From Terrimicrobium sacchariphilum (GTDB taxonomy: Bacteria; Verrucomicrobiota; Verrucomicrobiia; Chthoniobacterales; Terrimicrobiaceae): 64,000 nt of DNA. Each line of letters starts with the position of its first letter. Within the stretch, counting starts at the first letter, position 1. The notes under the pieces were generated by a model, which had not been told where the DNA came from, did no database searches, and saw only the letters and a program-made list of their open reading frames with translations. The stretch lies in contig NZ_BDCO01000003.1 in the NCBI RefSeq assembly GCF_001613545.1, forward strand, positions 62,001-126,000. The letters are read 5' to 3'. Position numbers and translations under genes: made by a program. Of this stretch, positions 9,431-18,364 are shown one piece after another.

Positions 9431-10810
9431 TTAGCGGCCCAGAGAGGAAATGACTGGTGTCGTGCGCGACAGCAAGCCGGAACCTTTCTGGATTTGCTTC
9501 AACGTGACATCAAAGCCGGGATATGACGTGGCAACGCACTCGACATCCTCGATCACTGTCTCACCCGTGGCGAAGAGCCCGGCGATGGCAAAGGCCATGG
9601 CGATACGATGGTCACCGTAGCTCGGGAGCTTGGCACCTTTCAGCTTCGATCCGCCCTTGATGGTCATGCCGTCCGGGGCCTCGGTAACCTCGACGCCCAT
9701 GGCGCGGAGATTGGTCGCGATGGCTGCGATCCGGTCGGTTTCCTTCACGCGTAGTTCCTTGGCGTCACGGATGACCGTTTCGCCCTTGGCCAGCGCTGCG
9801 GCTACGGCCAGGATCGGGATTTCATCGATCACGTTGGGGATTTCCGCACCTTCGATCACGGTGCCATGGAGGGAGCATCCCTTGATGTCGATCACGCCGG
9901 AGGGTTCTCCCTGCTCGACGACCTCGACTACTTCGCGAATACGCGCTCCCATGCGCACGAGCACGTCCAGCAGGCCGGTACGGCTCGGGTTGAGACCGAC
10001 ATTCTTGACCAGCAGGCGCGATCCCGGCTGCGCTGCGGCTGCCACGAGCCAGAAGGCCGCGCTCGAGATATCTCCCGGCACCTCAAAGTCTCTCGACTCG
10101 ATCGTTTGCAAGCCCACCAGGGATACCTTGTATTCCTTGGGTTCGCGATTTCGCTCGGGACGTACCTCGTCCCGGCGCAACTGGACCTGGAAATACTCGA
10201 GCATTCGCTCCGTGTGGTCGCGGCTCAGTGCCGGTTCGATCACGGTCGTTACGCCCTTGGAAAACATGCCTGCCAGCAGGATGGCACTTTTGACCTGCGC
10301 ACTGGCCACCGGGGAGTTGTAGGTGATCGGCGTGAGCGGACCGCCTTCGATGCGAAGCGGTGGGGTATCGCCGGGTCCCTCGGCGTTGATCTTTGCTCCC
10401 ATGCGGGACAAAGGCTCGATCACACGGCGCATGGGGCGCTTCGTCAGTGAAGGATCGCCGGTGAGCCGACAGGTGAAAGGCTGGGCGGCGAGGATGCCCG
10501 AGATCAGGCGCATCGTGGTGCCGGAGTTGCCGCAGTAAATGTCGCCTTCGGGCTGCTTGAAGACGCCCTTGGACCCGTGCACCACCATGGTCTGGGGTTC
10601 CGGATGCTCGATCGTCACGCCGAGCTGGCGAAATGCCTCAGCCGTCGCGAGGCAGTCCTCTCCCTCCAGGAAATTCGTGATCTTGCACACGCCGTTGGAA
10701 AGCGCAGCCAGCATGATCGAGCGGTGCGAAATGCTCTTGTCGCCGGGAACGGTGATCTCGGTTTCGATGGTGGGGGCGCGTTTGACGCGGAAGGTCTCTT
10801 TCTTACTCAT
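9431..10810 (-). CDS. aroA: 3-phosphoshikimate 1-carboxyvinyltransferase (EPSP synthase)
   Basis: Sixth step of the shikimate pathway: joins phosphoenolpyruvate to shikimate-3-phosphate. The 459 aa protein has the N-terminal PGDKSISHRSIMLAAL motif (lysine and arginine of the active site), the GNSGTTMRL motif, and the C-terminal YGDHRIAMAFAIAGL region. The sequence resembles the class II type (as in Agrobacterium CP4 and Bacillus); this assignment rests on overall look only. The start ATG overlaps the tyrA stop (ATGA, 10807-10810), so the two aromatic genes are coupled. Confidence 0.96.
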   Translation of the reverse strand: MSKKETFRVKRAPTIETEITVPGDKSISHRSIMLAALSNGVCKITNFLEGEDCLATAEAFRQLGVTIEHPEPQTMVVHGSKGVFKQPEGDIYCGNSGTTMRLISGILAAQPFTCRLTGDPSLTKRPMRRVIEPLSRMGAKINAEGPGDTPPLRIEGGPLTPITYNSPVASAQVKSAILLAGMFSKGVTTVIEPALSRDHTERMLEYFQVQLRRDEVRPERNREPKEYKVSLVGLQTIESRDFEVPGDISSAAFWLVAAAAQPGSRLLVKNVGLNPSRTGLLDVLVRMGARIREVVEVVEQGEPSGVIDIKGCSLHGTVIEGAEIPNVIDEIPILAVAAALAKGETVIRDAKELRVKETDRIAAIATNLRAMGVEVTEAPDGMTIKGGSKLKGAKLPSYGDHRIAMAFAIAGLFATGETVIEDVECVATSYPGFDVTLKQIQKGSGLLSRTTPVISSLGR

Positions 10811-11637
10811 GGCAGGTTGTCGCGCACTTCCTTGGCGCGGGAAAGGTAGGCCTCGAGAGCGGCGGCATCGTGGGAGTGGAGGAGGGCTTTCAACTCTTCG
10901 AGAGTATGGGTGAAGTCCTCCAATCCCGCTATGAGAGCGGCCTTGTTCTCAAGCAAAATCTCACTCCACATCGCTGGCGGCCCCGCTGCGATACGGGTTG
11001 TGTCGCGATACCCGCCCCCGGCGATCTTCTGCGCCTCGGGCAGTCGGCGGTTGATCGCGTTGACGAGGGCGGCGGCGGCGGCATGAGGCAGGTGGGAGAT
11101 CCGGGCCACGGATTCATCGTGCTCGTCGGGACTCATCGTCACGATTCGGCATCCCACGTCCCGCCATAGCGACTCAACCTCGGAGACGGCTCTCGGGTCG
11201 GATTTTTCCGTGGGGGTCACCACGGCTGTGGCTCCTTCAAAAAGATCGGGTCGCGCGGCGGAGATTCCGCTCCTCTCGGAGCCTGCCATCGGATGGGAGC
11301 CAACAAACCGGCCGCCAAAGATCGGCTCCAGGGTGTGGACCACGCTACCCTTCACGCTGCCGGCATCCGTTACAATGCCATGGGATGCCATCACGGGAGC
11401 GATGACTTTGGCTATGGTTTCCATCGCACCGATGGGCGTGCAGAAGACACAGATGTCCGCCCCCTCGGCAGCGGCAGCCGGGTCGGTAAAGACGTGTTCA
11501 AAGCTCTGGGCTGCCACCGCGGCGGACTTCTCAGAGCGTGTCCAGAGACGAACATTGCATCCCGGTCGTTTCGACCGTAGCGCAAGAGCTAGCGAACCGC
11601 CAATGAGACCGGGGCCAAAAATGGCGGCGGTGCTCAG
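10807..11637 (-). CDS. tyrA: Prephenate dehydrogenase (probable CTG start)
   Basis: Oxidatively decarboxylates prephenate in tyrosine synthesis. The first ATG/GTG-type start in frame is GTG at 11517, but the frame stays open upstream to 11653 and encodes the Rossmann motif [15 protein letters not shown], which the enzyme needs for NAD(P). The only sensible start that keeps it is CTG at 11635-11637. This gives a protein of 276 aa beginning (M)[13 protein letters not shown], normal in length. The CTG overlaps the stop of the upstream lipoprotein gene as CTGA, matching the ATGA overlaps elsewhere in this operon. Downstream motifs include GSVKG and [10 protein letters not shown], typical of prephenate dehydrogenases. 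Confidence 0.88.
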   Translation of the reverse strand: MSTAAIFGPGLIGGSLALALRSKRPGCNVRLWTRSEKSAAVAAQSFEHVFTDPAAAAEGADICVFCTPIGAMETIAKVIAPVMASHGIVTDAGSVKGSVVHTLEPIFGGRFVGSHPMAGSERSGISAARPDLFEGATAVVTPTEKSDPRAVSEVESLWRDVGCRIVTMSPDEHDESVARISHLPHAAAAALVNAINRRLPEAQKIAGGGYRDTTRIAAGPPAMWSEILLENKAALIAGLEDFTHTLEELKALLHSHDAAALEAYLSRAKEVRDNLP

Positions 11638-12041
11638 GGGACGAGGAAGATTTTACCCGAGTAAGGGCACTTCACTTCCACTCCCGGCGGGATTCCGCGC
11701 ACGTCGACATACCCGGCCGCCGGAGCGTACGGGCTGGTGACGAAGCCGGGCTTGCCAGGTACCGGGGTGCCGTAGGCGACTTCACGGGATGGAGCCGCAG
11801 TGTTTACGGTAGTCTCGGGCGTTGGGGTTGGGGTCGGAGTCGGCGGCACGACAGCGAGCGGGTCCGGAGTGGGACTCACCTCGGCAGGCGGCGTCGGCTG
11901 GGCAAACTGAGTTCCCGCCGAGTCAGAGCCGAACCGGTTTTGGTTCGTGTGACGGGGCGTCCGGGAGTTCGTACCGCTTTCGCAAGCTGCGAGAGCTGTC
12001 AAAATCGTCAGGCCGCCTACAATCCAGAGCGAGAATTTCAT
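11634..12041 (-). CDS. Pro/Thr-rich lipoprotein, function unknown
   Basis: 135 aa from the ATG at 12041. The signal peptide ends in a lipobox, LTALAAC with Cys20, so it should be exported and lipidated. The middle is a low-complexity linker rich in PTP repeats (about residues 55 to 85). The C-terminus ([20 protein letters not shown]) is the most structured part and contains one cysteine. The stop overlaps the probable CTG start of tyrA. An upstream in-frame start at 12083 would bury the signal peptide and is rejected. No function is recognised; the PT linker resembles wall- or envelope-spanning spacers. Confidence 0.8.
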   Translation of the reverse strand: MKFSLWIVGGLTILTALAACESGTNSRTPRHTNQNRFGSDSAGTQFAQPTPPAEVSPTPDPLAVVPPTPTPTPTPETTVNTAAPSREVAYGTPVPGKPGFVTSPYAPAAGYVDVRGIPPGVEVKCPYSGKIFLVP

Positions 12042-12100
12042 AGATGCAGGGTAAACAAGGCATGAAGGAAGCGCGGATGGCAACTCATTTCTTTTTTTGG

Positions 12101-13801
12101 CTACCGGAGATTTTTGAGCAAGGGCGCTGCACCGAAGGCGCCGAGGAATCCCGCCTGGCTGAGGGAAACCGGGCCGCGTGACTGGAGCAGGTAGCCGTCG
12201 TCGTAACGCGATTGCGCGTAAACGATGGGATTAAGATGTTTGGCCACCGCCTCGGTCGACGGGAGCTTGTTGACGTCGATCGCCGAAGTGCTGCTGGGAT
12301 TGATCGCCGCGCTAAAGACGGCGATCTGTCGAGCCAGAGGGTAGAAGCGGTTGAAAGCAGCACGGATGTCAAGATACCCGAAGACCTCGTTGGCTGACTG
12401 GAATTCGCTCCGCGCATAAGCGAAGGCAGCCGACTTGATCAACGGTTTGCCCGCTTTCTGCGCTGCTATGGCGCGCTCGACATCAGTGGGGTTGAGTCCC
12501 ACGACGAGAAATCCATCGATGAGTGCAAATGTCGGGCTGCTCATCACACCGTTAAGGTTGGTGAAGTTGTAAGCTTTGAATCCACCGATGTCGGAGACGG
12601 TGTATTGGGGAAAGATCGTCGTCAGCTCCTGGATGCTCGCCTCGGCCTTGGCCTTGTCGCGGATCTGCGCAGCGACAAACCCATCGGGCTTCATCTGTCC
12701 CTCGGCCCAGTTCATGACGATGGCGCACTCGGGGCCATAGGCCTCCGGCAGCAACACCGGCAGTTGGGAACTCTGGATGGAGGGAAGGTTGAGGAGCGGC
12801 TTGAGATTGTTGACTGTCGCCAGCTGCTGGAAGTTCAGGAGGAAGTCGACGTATCCCGCCGTGGTTTCCTCGGTGAGTTGGATGCCCGCGTGTGCGAGCT
12901 TGCCGAGCTTGGGTGGATTCTCATGCAGGATGAAAATGCTGTCGCGCAGGTCGAGACCGTCCAGCTTGATTGAGGCGCCGATCGCCTGCACCTTTCGGAT
13001 CTGTTCGACCTGCTCCGGGTTCACTGTGGCCCCTGCCGTGGCGCCGACGGCCAGCAGGGTGTCGATGAACCTCTCGGGCTGGCTAAAGAACAGGAAGTCG
13101 GGGTCGGGCAGGAGCCGCTTTGTCGCAGTCTGGAACTTGGTGTTTTCCGCCAGGGAACCGCCTTTTGTCCGGCCTGCCGCCCGGTCGAGCGCCTGTTTGA
13201 TGCCGTCGGGGTTGTTGGCCAGGAAGCCCCAGTGTCCGTGGCTCGCGCTGTAGAGCGTGAAGTTGCCGTAGTTCGTCGAGAGGATCTCATCACCCTGGTA
13301 GGATTCCGATTTTTGCTCGGAGGCCTTCTGGGAGCGTTCGATCTCTTTGCGGATGCGGGCGATGGCATGGTCACAATCCCCCTTGCCGCCCCAGAACTGA
13401 AAGCCAACCAACAGCGAACTGTCCGAGGACGATACGGAGAGTACCGCCGCGAAGATATGCCCTGGCTTCAGGCGGATCAAAACCTCGGCCGGGCTGTTGC
13501 CGTCGCTTTTCTTGGGACCCTTGCTGCCTTTGCCATTCTTGGGTTCAGGGGCGCCGAAAAATCCGCTGAGTGGTTTTTCCAGGAAGGCTTTGACCTCGGG
13601 TTCCCCCGTGATCTTGGAGATGGCAGTTTGCGGCCATCGAAACGCCGTACGCGGGAGATCGGGCAATTCGACAAGCGCGATCGCATCTCCTGGTACGAGC
13701 CGGGCAGCTTCCATGAATCCCATGCTTCGCCAAAACCAGATGGCGGTCGCGCCAATCAGCACCGCGATTACGGCCAGTGCAATGAATGCCTTCTTGATCA
13801 T
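12101..13801 (-). CDS. Membrane-anchored DUF3352-like protein
   Basis: 566 aa with one N-terminal transmembrane segment or uncleaved signal (about residues 5 to 24) and a large exported domain. Segments such as [40 protein letters not shown] and the repeated [21 protein letters not shown] pattern resemble DUF3352-type proteins, which have no established biochemical role. A K/G/P-rich loop lies near residues 85 to 105. The assignment is by pattern memory only. It is transcribed toward the lipoprotein-tyrA-aroA operon with a 59 bp gap and may be its first gene. Confidence 0.75.
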   Translation of the reverse strand: MIKKAFIALAVIAVLIGATAIWFWRSMGFMEAARLVPGDAIALVELPDLPRTAFRWPQTAISKITGEPEVKAFLEKPLSGFFGAPEPKNGKGSKGPKKSDGNSPAEVLIRLKPGHIFAAVLSVSSSDSSLLVGFQFWGGKGDCDHAIARIRKEIERSQKASEQKSESYQGDEILSTNYGNFTLYSASHGHWGFLANNPDGIKQALDRAAGRTKGGSLAENTKFQTATKRLLPDPDFLFFSQPERFIDTLLAVGATAGATVNPEQVEQIRKVQAIGASIKLDGLDLRDSIFILHENPPKLGKLAHAGIQLTEETTAGYVDFLLNFQQLATVNNLKPLLNLPSIQSSQLPVLLPEAYGPECAIVMNWAEGQMKPDGFVAAQIRDKAKAEASIQELTTIFPQYTVSDIGGFKAYNFTNLNGVMSSPTFALIDGFLVVGLNPTDVERAIAAQKAGKPLIKSAAFAYARSEFQSANEVFGYLDIRAAFNRFYPLARQIAVFSAAINPSSTSAIDVNKLPSTEAVAKHLNPIVYAQSRYDDGYLLQSRGPVSLSQAGFLGAFGAAPLLKNLR

Positions 13802-13958
13802 CCGGGTTAGTTACGCCAAGAGACCGGCTGCCGCAAGGCATCGCTCCTCATCCGGGATCATCCTTCAGATTTACCGTTCAATAATTCTACTGAAAGAGTG
13901 CGAAGGTATTTGCTCGCCCTCGACCCTGTGGAGAGTCTACCCGTTTCGTTTCCAGAAA

Positions 13959-15302
13959 ATGAGCAAAGCACTTACCTTTCCCAAGAAGTTCGTCTGGGGC
14001 GTTGCCGCCGCCGCCCCGCAGATTGAAGGCGCAGCATTTGTCGATGGGAAGGGGGAATCGGTATGGGATCGCTTTGCGCGAGTGCCCGGCGCCGTGGATA
14101 ACGGCGAGACCCTCGATGTCGCCTGCGATCACTATCACCTCTACAAGCAGGACTTTAAGCTCATGCGCAAGCTGGGCATCAAAAACTACCGTCTGTCGAT
14201 TGCCTGGCCGCGCATCTATCCCGACGGCGACGGCGCGCTCAATCAGAAGGGTCTCGATTTCTACAATCGCCTCATCGACTCCATGCTCGATCAGGAGATC
14301 ACACCCTGGGTTACAATGTTTCACTGGGATCTCCCTCAGGCGCTTGAGGATCGCGGAGGCTGGCGCTCCCGCGTGACGGTCGACGCCTTCCGTGGCTACT
14401 CGCAGACCATCGTGAAGGCCTTTGGCGATCGCGTGAAGGACTGGATCACCCTCAACGAGATCATCTGCTTCACTGCTCTTGGCTACGGTCAGGGTGATAA
14501 AGCCCCGGGCGCGAAGGAATCCCAGCAGGTCATCAACCAGACCTATCACAACGCTCTCCTCTGCCATGGCGTCGGCATGCAGGCTGTGAGGGAATACGGC
14601 GGACGTCGCGCCCGCGCCGGCATCACGGATAACTCGCCAGTCTTCATTCCCGTGTCGGAAACAGAAGCAGACATCGAGGCCACCAAGCGCTGCTACGCGG
14701 ACCACAATGCCCGTATCCTCGCTCCCATCTATACCGGGGCCTATCCCGCTTCGTACTTGCGTAGCGAGGGCAAGGACCGTCCCATTGTCGCCAAGGGCGA
14801 TATGGAGCTCATCAGCGTGCCGACCGACTTCCTCGGTCTGAATATCTACTGCGGTACCTTCGTTCGTGCGAAGCGTTCGGGCTACGAGAAGCTGCCTTTC
14901 TCCGAGAGCTACCCGAGCGCCAGTTGCACCTGGCTCAAGCACACTCCGCAGGCCACCTATTGGGGCACCCGCCTGCCGCACGAGGTCTACGGCGTGAAGG
15001 ACATCTACATCACCGAGAACGGCTGCGGCTACTACGACGACAAGGTGGAAAACGGAGAGGTCTTCGACCTGCACCGCCGCGACCTCGTCCGCAACTACCT
15101 CGTGGAACTCCATCGCGCCATCCAGGACGGAGTGCCCGTGCGTGGCTACTTCCTCTGGTCGTTCATGGACAACTTCGAGTGGCAGGACGGCTACAAGACC
15201 CGCTTCGGCATCACGCACGTCGACTACAAGACCCAGAAGCGCACTCCCAAGCTCAGCGCCCACTGGTACTCCAAGGTCATTACGGGAAACCGGATCGTCT
15301 AG
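13959..15302 (+). CDS. Beta-glucosidase, glycoside hydrolase family 1
   Basis: Hydrolyses beta-linked glucosides or related sugars. The 447 aa protein has a full-length GH1 TIM barrel: N-terminal FPKKFVWGVAAAAPQIEG, RLSIAWPRIYP, acid/base Glu167 in WITLNEI, nucleophile Glu353 in ITENG, and C-terminal YFLWSFMDNFEW. The frame is open far upstream; ATG 13959 is chosen because it gives the canonical GH1 N-terminus. No signal peptide is visible, so it is cytoplasmic. Unusually, the proline of the usual T-x-NEP motif is isoleucine here (TLNEI). It is divergent from the DUF3352-like gene and stands alone as a sugar-metabolism gene. Confidence 0.95.
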   Translation: MSKALTFPKKFVWGVAAAAPQIEGAAFVDGKGESVWDRFARVPGAVDNGETLDVACDHYHLYKQDFKLMRKLGIKNYRLSIAWPRIYPDGDGALNQKGLDFYNRLIDSMLDQEITPWVTMFHWDLPQALEDRGGWRSRVTVDAFRGYSQTIVKAFGDRVKDWITLNEIICFTALGYGQGDKAPGAKESQQVINQTYHNALLCHGVGMQAVREYGGRRARAGITDNSPVFIPVSETEADIEATKRCYADHNARILAPIYTGAYPASYLRSEGKDRPIVAKGDMELISVPTDFLGLNIYCGTFVRAKRSGYEKLPFSESYPSASCTWLKHTPQATYWGTRLPHEVYGVKDIYITENGCGYYDDKVENGEVFDLHRRDLVRNYLVELHRAIQDGVPVRGYFLWSFMDNFEWQDGYKTRFGITHVDYKTQKRTPKLSAHWYSKVITGNRIV

Positions 15303-15354
15303 TCGGCGACATTCCCGCCTTGGCCGCGAGGCGTGGGTTTTGCCATAAAAGCCC

Positions 15355-16044
15355 ATGCCCCGGATCGTTCGCCGCACCAGCACCAAGGTGATCAACGGCG
15401 TCGTCTCGCCCAAGAACCGCGAGGACGCCACCGATCCGCGCTCCTACCAGATCATCCGCGAACCCGCTGGCCGGGGCTTCAGGCATGTCGTTTCGGCTCG
15501 GCAGCTGGAGCAGTTCATCCATCTCATTCCCGAGGCGGATCAGCTTTTACAGGGTGTGGAAAAGATCGTCCTCTCCGGCGGCTCGGAGAGTGTTTACGGA
15601 TGGCATCGGGATCTCTGGAGGCGGAAAGTCGCCACCATCGAGCTTTGCGCCTGGACGAAAGATATCTGGGCTCCGATGTCCCTCCGCTATTTCCGGCAGC
15701 ATCAGCCGTACCTGGACGCTCTCGGAGTTACGTATTCCCTGGAGGAAACGCCCATACTGTGCCGATTCACCATGACGCAGGCTCGCGCTTTCAGCCTCCT
15801 CCATGTCTTCATGCACGAGCTGGGGCATCATCAGGACTGGAAACGTCGACGCGGCGGTCGCATGAAGGGGCTGGAGGCGTATGCGGACGATTTTGCTTTC
15901 CGCTACTTTGACCTGCTGCTCCCGCTCTATCGGGAAAAATTCGGTGACCCGGCTGCCAACGCAGCGCCGCCACCGCCAGCTCCCAAGCACGCTCAGCCTC
16001 TCGGCAAGGGCTGGGACCGTGTGAACTTCACGCGCGTCATATAG
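15355..16044 (+). CDS. Zincin-like protein with HELGHH motif, function unknown
   Basis: 229 aa, no signal peptide or membrane segment. The segment HVFMHELGHHQDW (HExxH at residues 154-158) has the zinc-metallopeptidase signature, and a glutamate about 20 residues later (GLEAYADDFAFRY, E near residue 175) could be the third ligand. The C-terminus is proline-rich. It is preceded 52 bp upstream by the GH1 gene and followed by two repeat copies. I do not recognise a named family; it could be a protease or a catalytically inactive relative. Proteolysis is inference from the motif alone. Confidence 0.7.
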   Translation: MPRIVRRTSTKVINGVVSPKNREDATDPRSYQIIREPAGRGFRHVVSARQLEQFIHLIPEADQLLQGVEKIVLSGGSESVYGWHRDLWRRKVATIELCAWTKDIWAPMSLRYFRQHQPYLDALGVTYSLEETPILCRFTMTQARAFSLLHVFMHELGHHQDWKRRRGGRMKGLEAYADDFAFRYFDLLLPLYREKFGDPAANAAPPPPAPKHAQPLGKGWDRVNFTRVI

Positions 16045-16119
16045 ATCCGGTTTTTTAAAGATCCGGGACTTTTCTCGTCGTTGTTTCTTCAACAAAACGC
16101 CGGGTCGCAAACACGCAAT

Positions 16120-16159
16120 GTCCTTCTTCGCGTCCTTTGTGACCTTCTGTAAAAACCTG
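16120..16159 (+). repeat. Degenerate copy A of the 9-nt-unit intergenic repeat
   Basis: A weak copy of the CTTTGCTTC/CTTCGCTTC/CTTCTGTTC repeat family, reading TCCTTTGTGACCTTCTGT in its best-conserved part, with a CCTGTCTT tail shared with the copy at 24021. It lies in the 228 bp gap between the zincin-like gene and dnaB. Confidence 0.5.
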
Positions 16160-16225
16160 TCTTTTTTCGGGTCTTCCCGACGTGCCCCCGAAACTGGTGG
16201 CGTCCCGTGAACGTCACGTACCGCC

Positions 16226-16259
16226 AACCCTTTGTTGCCTTCGCTTCCTTCTGTAAAAA
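16226..16259 (+). repeat. Copy B of the 9-nt-unit intergenic repeat
   Basis: Three 9-nt units: CTTTGTTGC, CTTCGCTTC and CTTCTGTAA. It has the same orientation as the degenerate copy about 70 bp upstream and lies just beyond the 3' end of dnaB. The rest of the 16045-16272 gap holds a GATCCGG direct repeat near 16045 to 16070 and nothing else that I can name. Confidence 0.7.
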
Positions 16260-16272
16260 TTCCCGAAGCCCC

Positions 16273-17760
16273 CTACTTGCCCTCTTCCGGGCTCTGCGCG
16301 CGATCCTCGAATCGCGTGATCTGGCGGATAAAGGAGAGGGGGACGCCGCCTACCGGGCCGTTACGCTGCTTGGCGATGATGAACTCGGCGTGGCCTTCCA
16401 GTTCCTTGCGTTCCTCGTCATCGTCGGCGTAGTAGTCTTCACGCCAGAGCAGGCCGACGAGGTCGGCATCCTGTTCGATGGAGCCGGATTCACGAAGATC
16501 GCTCAGTCGGGGGCGACCCTTGCCTTCGCCCGTACGGGATTCCGGATTACGGTTGAGCTGGGCCAGCACGATGATCGGAATCTTGAGTTCCTTGGCCAGT
16601 GCCTTGATGCCGGAGGAAATCTCCGCCACCTCGATCTGACGGTTTTCCTGGCCTCGCTTGGAGGGCGACTTGAGGAGCTGGAGATAGTCGATGACGATCA
16701 GTTCGATATTGTGTCGGTCCTTCAAGCGGCGGGAACGCGCGCGCAACTCGAGAATGCTCAGGCCCGGCGTGTCGTCGATGAACATCTTGCACTCCGCCAG
16801 CTTCGTCGTGGCCTGGATCAGGTTCTGCATGTCGTGCTTCCCGATGAAGCCGTTGCGGATCTTGTTCAAGTCGACCCGCGCCAGCGAGCACAGCAGACGT
16901 TGCATGAGCTGCTGGGTACTCATTTCCAGGCTGTACACGGCCACGGCCTTTCCGGCTTCGGTCGCCACGTGCTCGGCGATATTCATGGCGAAGGCTGTCT
17001 TGCCCATTGAGGGACGCGCGGCGACGACGATCATTTCTCCGGGATGTAGTCCATTCGTCATCTGGTCCAGCCCCCGGAAACCCGAGGGCAGTCCAGTGAG
17101 CGCTCCCCGGTTCTGAAACATCTTCTCGATGCCGTCGAGTGCCTCCATCGCCAGTTCCTTCATCTCGGGAACCTTGGCTTTGAAACGGTCGTCCCCGATG
17201 GCCAGGATACGGGCCTCGGCTTCATCCAGGAGGATCTCCACCGTGCCCTGCTCGTCATAGGCCCGGGTGGTGTATTCCGTGCACGTCCCGATGATCTCCC
17301 GCAGGAGAAATTTCTCCCGCAGAATCTCGAGATAATACGCCGCGTTGGCGGGTGTCGGAACGAATGTGAATAACTCCGAGATCGCCGCTGCTCCGCCGAC
17401 CTCGTCGAGCATGTGACGATCGGCCAGGAGTTGGGTGAGGGAAATAAGGTCGACCGGCTTGTTCGCCTCTCGCATCTCCACCAGTACGGTAAAAATGCGC
17501 GCGTGAGCGGGGTGATGGAAGTATTTCTCCCCCACTTGCTGCTGAATCACCTCATCGATGACTCGCGCAGGGGCGAGCATCATCGATCCCAGCAAGCCCT
17601 TCTCCGCATCAATGCTTTGCGGCAGGGCCCTGTGAATATCTGGTAAGTAACCTGCCTCTTTTTGCGAAAAAGACCGTCCTTTTTGACGGCCTTTTCCTGA
17701 GGCGGCCCCGTTGCTGGTGACGGGGTTCTCGGCGGACATTGCCGGAGAACCTTGGGCCAT
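16273..17760 (-). CDS. dnaB: Replicative DNA helicase
   Basis: Hexameric 5'-3' helicase that unwinds the fork and recruits primase. The 495 aa protein has the N-terminal DnaB domain (LPQSIDAEKGLLGSMML from about residue 47), the RecA-like core with Walker A RPSMGKTAF, Walker B ELIVIDYLQLL and the C-terminal R-finger region (RLSDLRESGSIEQDAD). About 45 residues of basic, low-complexity sequence precede the conserved start, slightly longer than usual; ATG 17739 is an alternative start. It follows rplI by 15 bp, the widespread rplI-dnaB pairing. No intein is visible. Confidence 0.96.
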   Translation of the reverse strand: MAQGSPAMSAENPVTSNGAASGKGRQKGRSFSQKEAGYLPDIHRALPQSIDAEKGLLGSMMLAPARVIDEVIQQQVGEKYFHHPAHARIFTVLVEMREANKPVDLISLTQLLADRHMLDEVGGAAAISELFTFVPTPANAAYYLEILREKFLLREIIGTCTEYTTRAYDEQGTVEILLDEAEARILAIGDDRFKAKVPEMKELAMEALDGIEKMFQNRGALTGLPSGFRGLDQMTNGLHPGEMIVVAARPSMGKTAFAMNIAEHVATEAGKAVAVYSLEMSTQQLMQRLLCSLARVDLNKIRNGFIGKHDMQNLIQATTKLAECKMFIDDTPGLSILELRARSRRLKDRHNIELIVIDYLQLLKSPSKRGQENRQIEVAEISSGIKALAKELKIPIIVLAQLNRNPESRTGEGKGRPRLSDLRESGSIEQDADLVGLLWREDYYADDDEERKELEGHAEFIIAKQRNGPVGGVPLSFIRQITRFEDRAQSPEEGK

Positions 17761-17775
17761 CGTCCTGATGAGTGA

Positions 17776-18300
17776 TTAGCTCTTGGCGGTGCGCTTGCGA
17801 GCCTTGGCGCCTTCTTCGGCACCTTCGGCGTCTTCCGTCTCAACCTTCGGTGTGACGATGCTGATGCGCAGCTTGCCGGTCACGTCGGGGTGGAGCTTCA
17901 CGGGCACCTCGTGGTCGCCGCTCTCCTTGATCGAACGATCGAGGTCGACAGCGTGCTTCGGCAGTTCGATGCCGAGCTCCTTGACCAGGCGGTCGTGGAT
18001 GTCCTTGGAGGTGACGGAACCGAAAGCCTTGCCGGTCTCGCCGGTCTCGAGGGTGAAAGAAAGATTCAGCTTGCCGATCTTGCTGGCGAGTTCTTCGGCG
18101 GCGGTGACTTCGCGAGCTTCACGCTCGGCGCGGATCGCGCGGAGGTGGTTGATCTTGCGAAGCGCGGTGGGCGTCACTTCGAGAGCTTTGCCCTGAGGAA
18201 TAAGAAAATTACGAGCATACCCGCGGCGGACCTTCACGATATCGGCTTCCGCACCGAGATTGGGGATGTTTGCTGTAAGAATGATTTCTGCGTTTGCCAT
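17776..18300 (-). CDS. rplI: Large ribosomal subunit protein bL9
   Basis: Binds 23S rRNA at the base of the L1 stalk. The protein is 174 aa from ATG 18300, with the N-terminal signature (IILTANIPNLGAEADIVKVR, then GYARNFLIPQGKA), the connecting helix and the C-terminal domain. The family is usually near 150 aa; the extra length is a charged tail (acidic run, then KARKRTAKS). An upstream in-frame start at 18357 adds non-conserved residues and is rejected. Co-transcribed with dnaB. Confidence 0.95.
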   Translation of the reverse strand: MANAEIILTANIPNLGAEADIVKVRRGYARNFLIPQGKALEVTPTALRKINHLRAIRAEREAREVTAAEELASKIGKLNLSFTLETGETGKAFGSVTSKDIHDRLVKELGIELPKHAVDLDRSIKESGDHEVPVKLHPDVTGKLRISIVTPKVETEDAEGAEEGAKARKRTAKS

Positions 18301-18364
18301 AGGTGCCCGAGAGTTAAAGCGGGAGGGGGAGCCTACCGCCTCCAGCAGGGGAGTCAACCCGAAA

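Noticed and set aside
13497-13958. A 154-codon N-terminal extension of the GH1 enzyme
   Set aside because: It is antisense to the DUF3352-like gene and crosses the intergenic region; GH1 homology starts exactly at 13959.
13887-15431. Long minus-strand open frame across the GH1 gene
   Set aside because: Shadow of a high-GC gene; its translation is low-complexity V/G/R-rich with no motif.
16045-16272. An RNA gene or small ORF in the 228 bp gap before dnaB
   Set aside because: Only repeat copies A and B and a short GATCCGG direct repeat are visible; no cloverleaf or conserved hairpin.
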